Assembly (NCBI GenBank): GCA_041658405.1
Contig: JBBAAG010000122.1
Span: 1-5,386, forward strand
DNA: 5,386 bases
DNA from: Elusimicrobiota bacterium
GTDB taxonomy: Bacteria > Elusimicrobiota > UBA5214 > JBBAAG01
Direction: 5' to 3'
Shown: one piece after another, positions 4,772-5,386 of the stretch
Layout of the letters: each line of letters opens with the position of its first letter
Position numbering within the stretch: the stretch's first letter is position 1
The notes under the pieces: generated by a model
Told to the model about the DNA's origin: nothing
What the model saw: only the letters and a program-made list of their open reading frames with translations
The model's database searches: none
Program-made: the position numbers and the translations under genes

Positions 4772-5386
4772 ATGAATGAACAAAGAATAGTGGAAGCCCT
4801 GAACAATATGAAACCTGCGGAATTACCAGCAGGGTTTGATCAGAACCTGCATTTAAAACTCGCAGAAACAGCACAGGAGAATGTAAAACCCGCAAGCGTA
4901 TTTTCAAAGTTTACCACAAGTTTTAACTCAAACTACGTTTTAGTATACGCGTTCAGTACCGCAATGTTTCTTTTGATAGGCCTTGCGGGAATCCAGAAGA
5001 TGATGAATACAACAACGACACAGTATGCAGGTGAAAAATCTGCGGTGATCTTAAGCGCGGATAAGGGCGCGGGAAGTTTGACAACCTGTGCAGCTACGGA
5101 CTCTGTAGGGTTAAACCAGGAGTCGTATTTAAGGTTAAATTTTAAGTCAGGAAAAGATATCAAAGGCATATCTTTCGAAGTTACCCTTCCTGAAGGAGTA
5201 ATAGCGGTCGGCCAGGAGGGAAACAGCCGTAAAGTAGGGTGGAACACGTCGCTGGTGAAGGGCGAGAACTTTGCGTTAATCAAAGTAAAAGGCGCAAAAT
5301 CCGGAGACTGGCAGCTTGAAGTACGGATAAAGAAAGATGGGCTGGAGAAACAAATGAAACGCTCCGTAAAGGTTACGGGCGTTTAA
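4772..5386 (+). CDS. Putative anti-sigma factor, single-pass membrane protein with periplasmic beta domain
   Basis: This 204-residue protein ends exactly at the window edge with TAA. An N-terminal cytoplasmic part (1-53, including LPAGFDQNLHLKL at 18-30) precedes one transmembrane helix (about 54-74, VLVYAFSTAMFLLIGLAGI). A low-complexity Thr-rich stretch follows, then a C-terminal region (about 115-204) of alternating strands with SFEVTLPEGV (134-143), VGWNTSLVKGEN (155-166) and a GDWQLEVRI strand (178-186). This looks like an Ig/cohesin-type beta-sandwich and resembles C-terminal domains of some proteobacterial anti-sigma proteins. The family role would be to hold the sigma factor at the membrane until a periplasmic signal arrives. 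The zinc-binding H-x3-C-x2-C motif of ZAS anti-sigma factors is absent, so the call depends on topology and on position right after the sigma gene. The start is supported by AGGAG (4757-4761), 10 bases upstream. It could instead be another co-regulated envelope protein. Confidence 0.65.
   Translation: MNEQRIVEALNNMKPAELPAGFDQNLHLKLAETAQENVKPASVFSKFTTSFNSNYVLVYAFSTAMFLLIGLAGIQKMMNTTTTQYAGEKSAVILSADKGAGSLTTCAATDSVGLNQESYLRLNFKSGKDIKGISFEVTLPEGVIAVGQEGNSRKVGWNTSLVKGENFALIKVKGAKSGDWQLEVRIKKDGLEKQMKRSVKVTGV

Noticed and set aside
4933..5283. Minus-strand 116-codon frame opposite the anti-sigma gene
   Set aside because: It is antisense to a gene with a good ribosome site and coherent topology; no domain is seen.
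1..5386. Window length of 5386 equals that of the phiX174 genome
   Set aside because: The sequence and genes are unrelated to phiX174: there are no capsid, replication or lysis genes, and the coding layout is bacterial on both strands.

Overview
This 5.4 kb window looks like chromosomal DNA from a Gram-negative bacterium of moderate to low GC content. It encodes an outer-membrane beta-barrel protein with a signal peptide, an ECF sigma factor with a membrane-anchored partner, and the start of an Rnf/Nqr-type membrane protein. Shine-Dalgarno sites are mostly AGGAG-like. I cannot assign a phylum from the sequence. The uneven match to well-studied family members suggests a deep-branching or uncultured lineage, but that is only an inference. 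I see no tRNA, rRNA, CRISPR, insertion sequence or phage gene, and no gene-free stretch longer than about 105 bases.

Left block (1-653, minus strand): a CoA_binding_2-type Rossmann protein is followed, with a 4-base ATGA overlap, by the first 77 codons of a membrane protein that resembles RnfD/NqrB and runs off the left edge. Their promoter lies in a 105-base divergent AT-rich intergenic region (654-758).

Middle block (759-4061, plus strand): a membrane-embedded family 2 glycosyltransferase is followed by a protein with a signal peptide, about five TPR repeats and a C-terminal beta-barrel. This is the minimal logic of synthase-dependent exopolysaccharide secretion: an inner-membrane polymerase/translocator plus a TPR/outer-membrane porin, as in PgaC/PgaA or BcsA/BcsC. 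The polymer is unknown. No PilZ domain, deacetylase or hydrolase gene is visible.

Right block (4063-5386, plus strand): an ECF (RpoE-like) sigma factor is followed by a single-pass membrane protein that is probably its anti-sigma factor. The most striking signal in the window is a pair of near-identical promoter-like elements, GGAAC(T/A)T-N17-TCT(T/A)A. Both have ATCG directly before the TCT. One sits before the sigma gene and one before the anti-sigma gene, at almost the same distance (65 and 64 bases) from the two start codons if the sigma gene starts at 4128. This fits a self-regulated sigma/anti-sigma module with a second promoter inside the 3' end of the sigma gene. I did not find the element upstream of the polysaccharide genes, so the sigma factor's other targets probably lie elsewhere.
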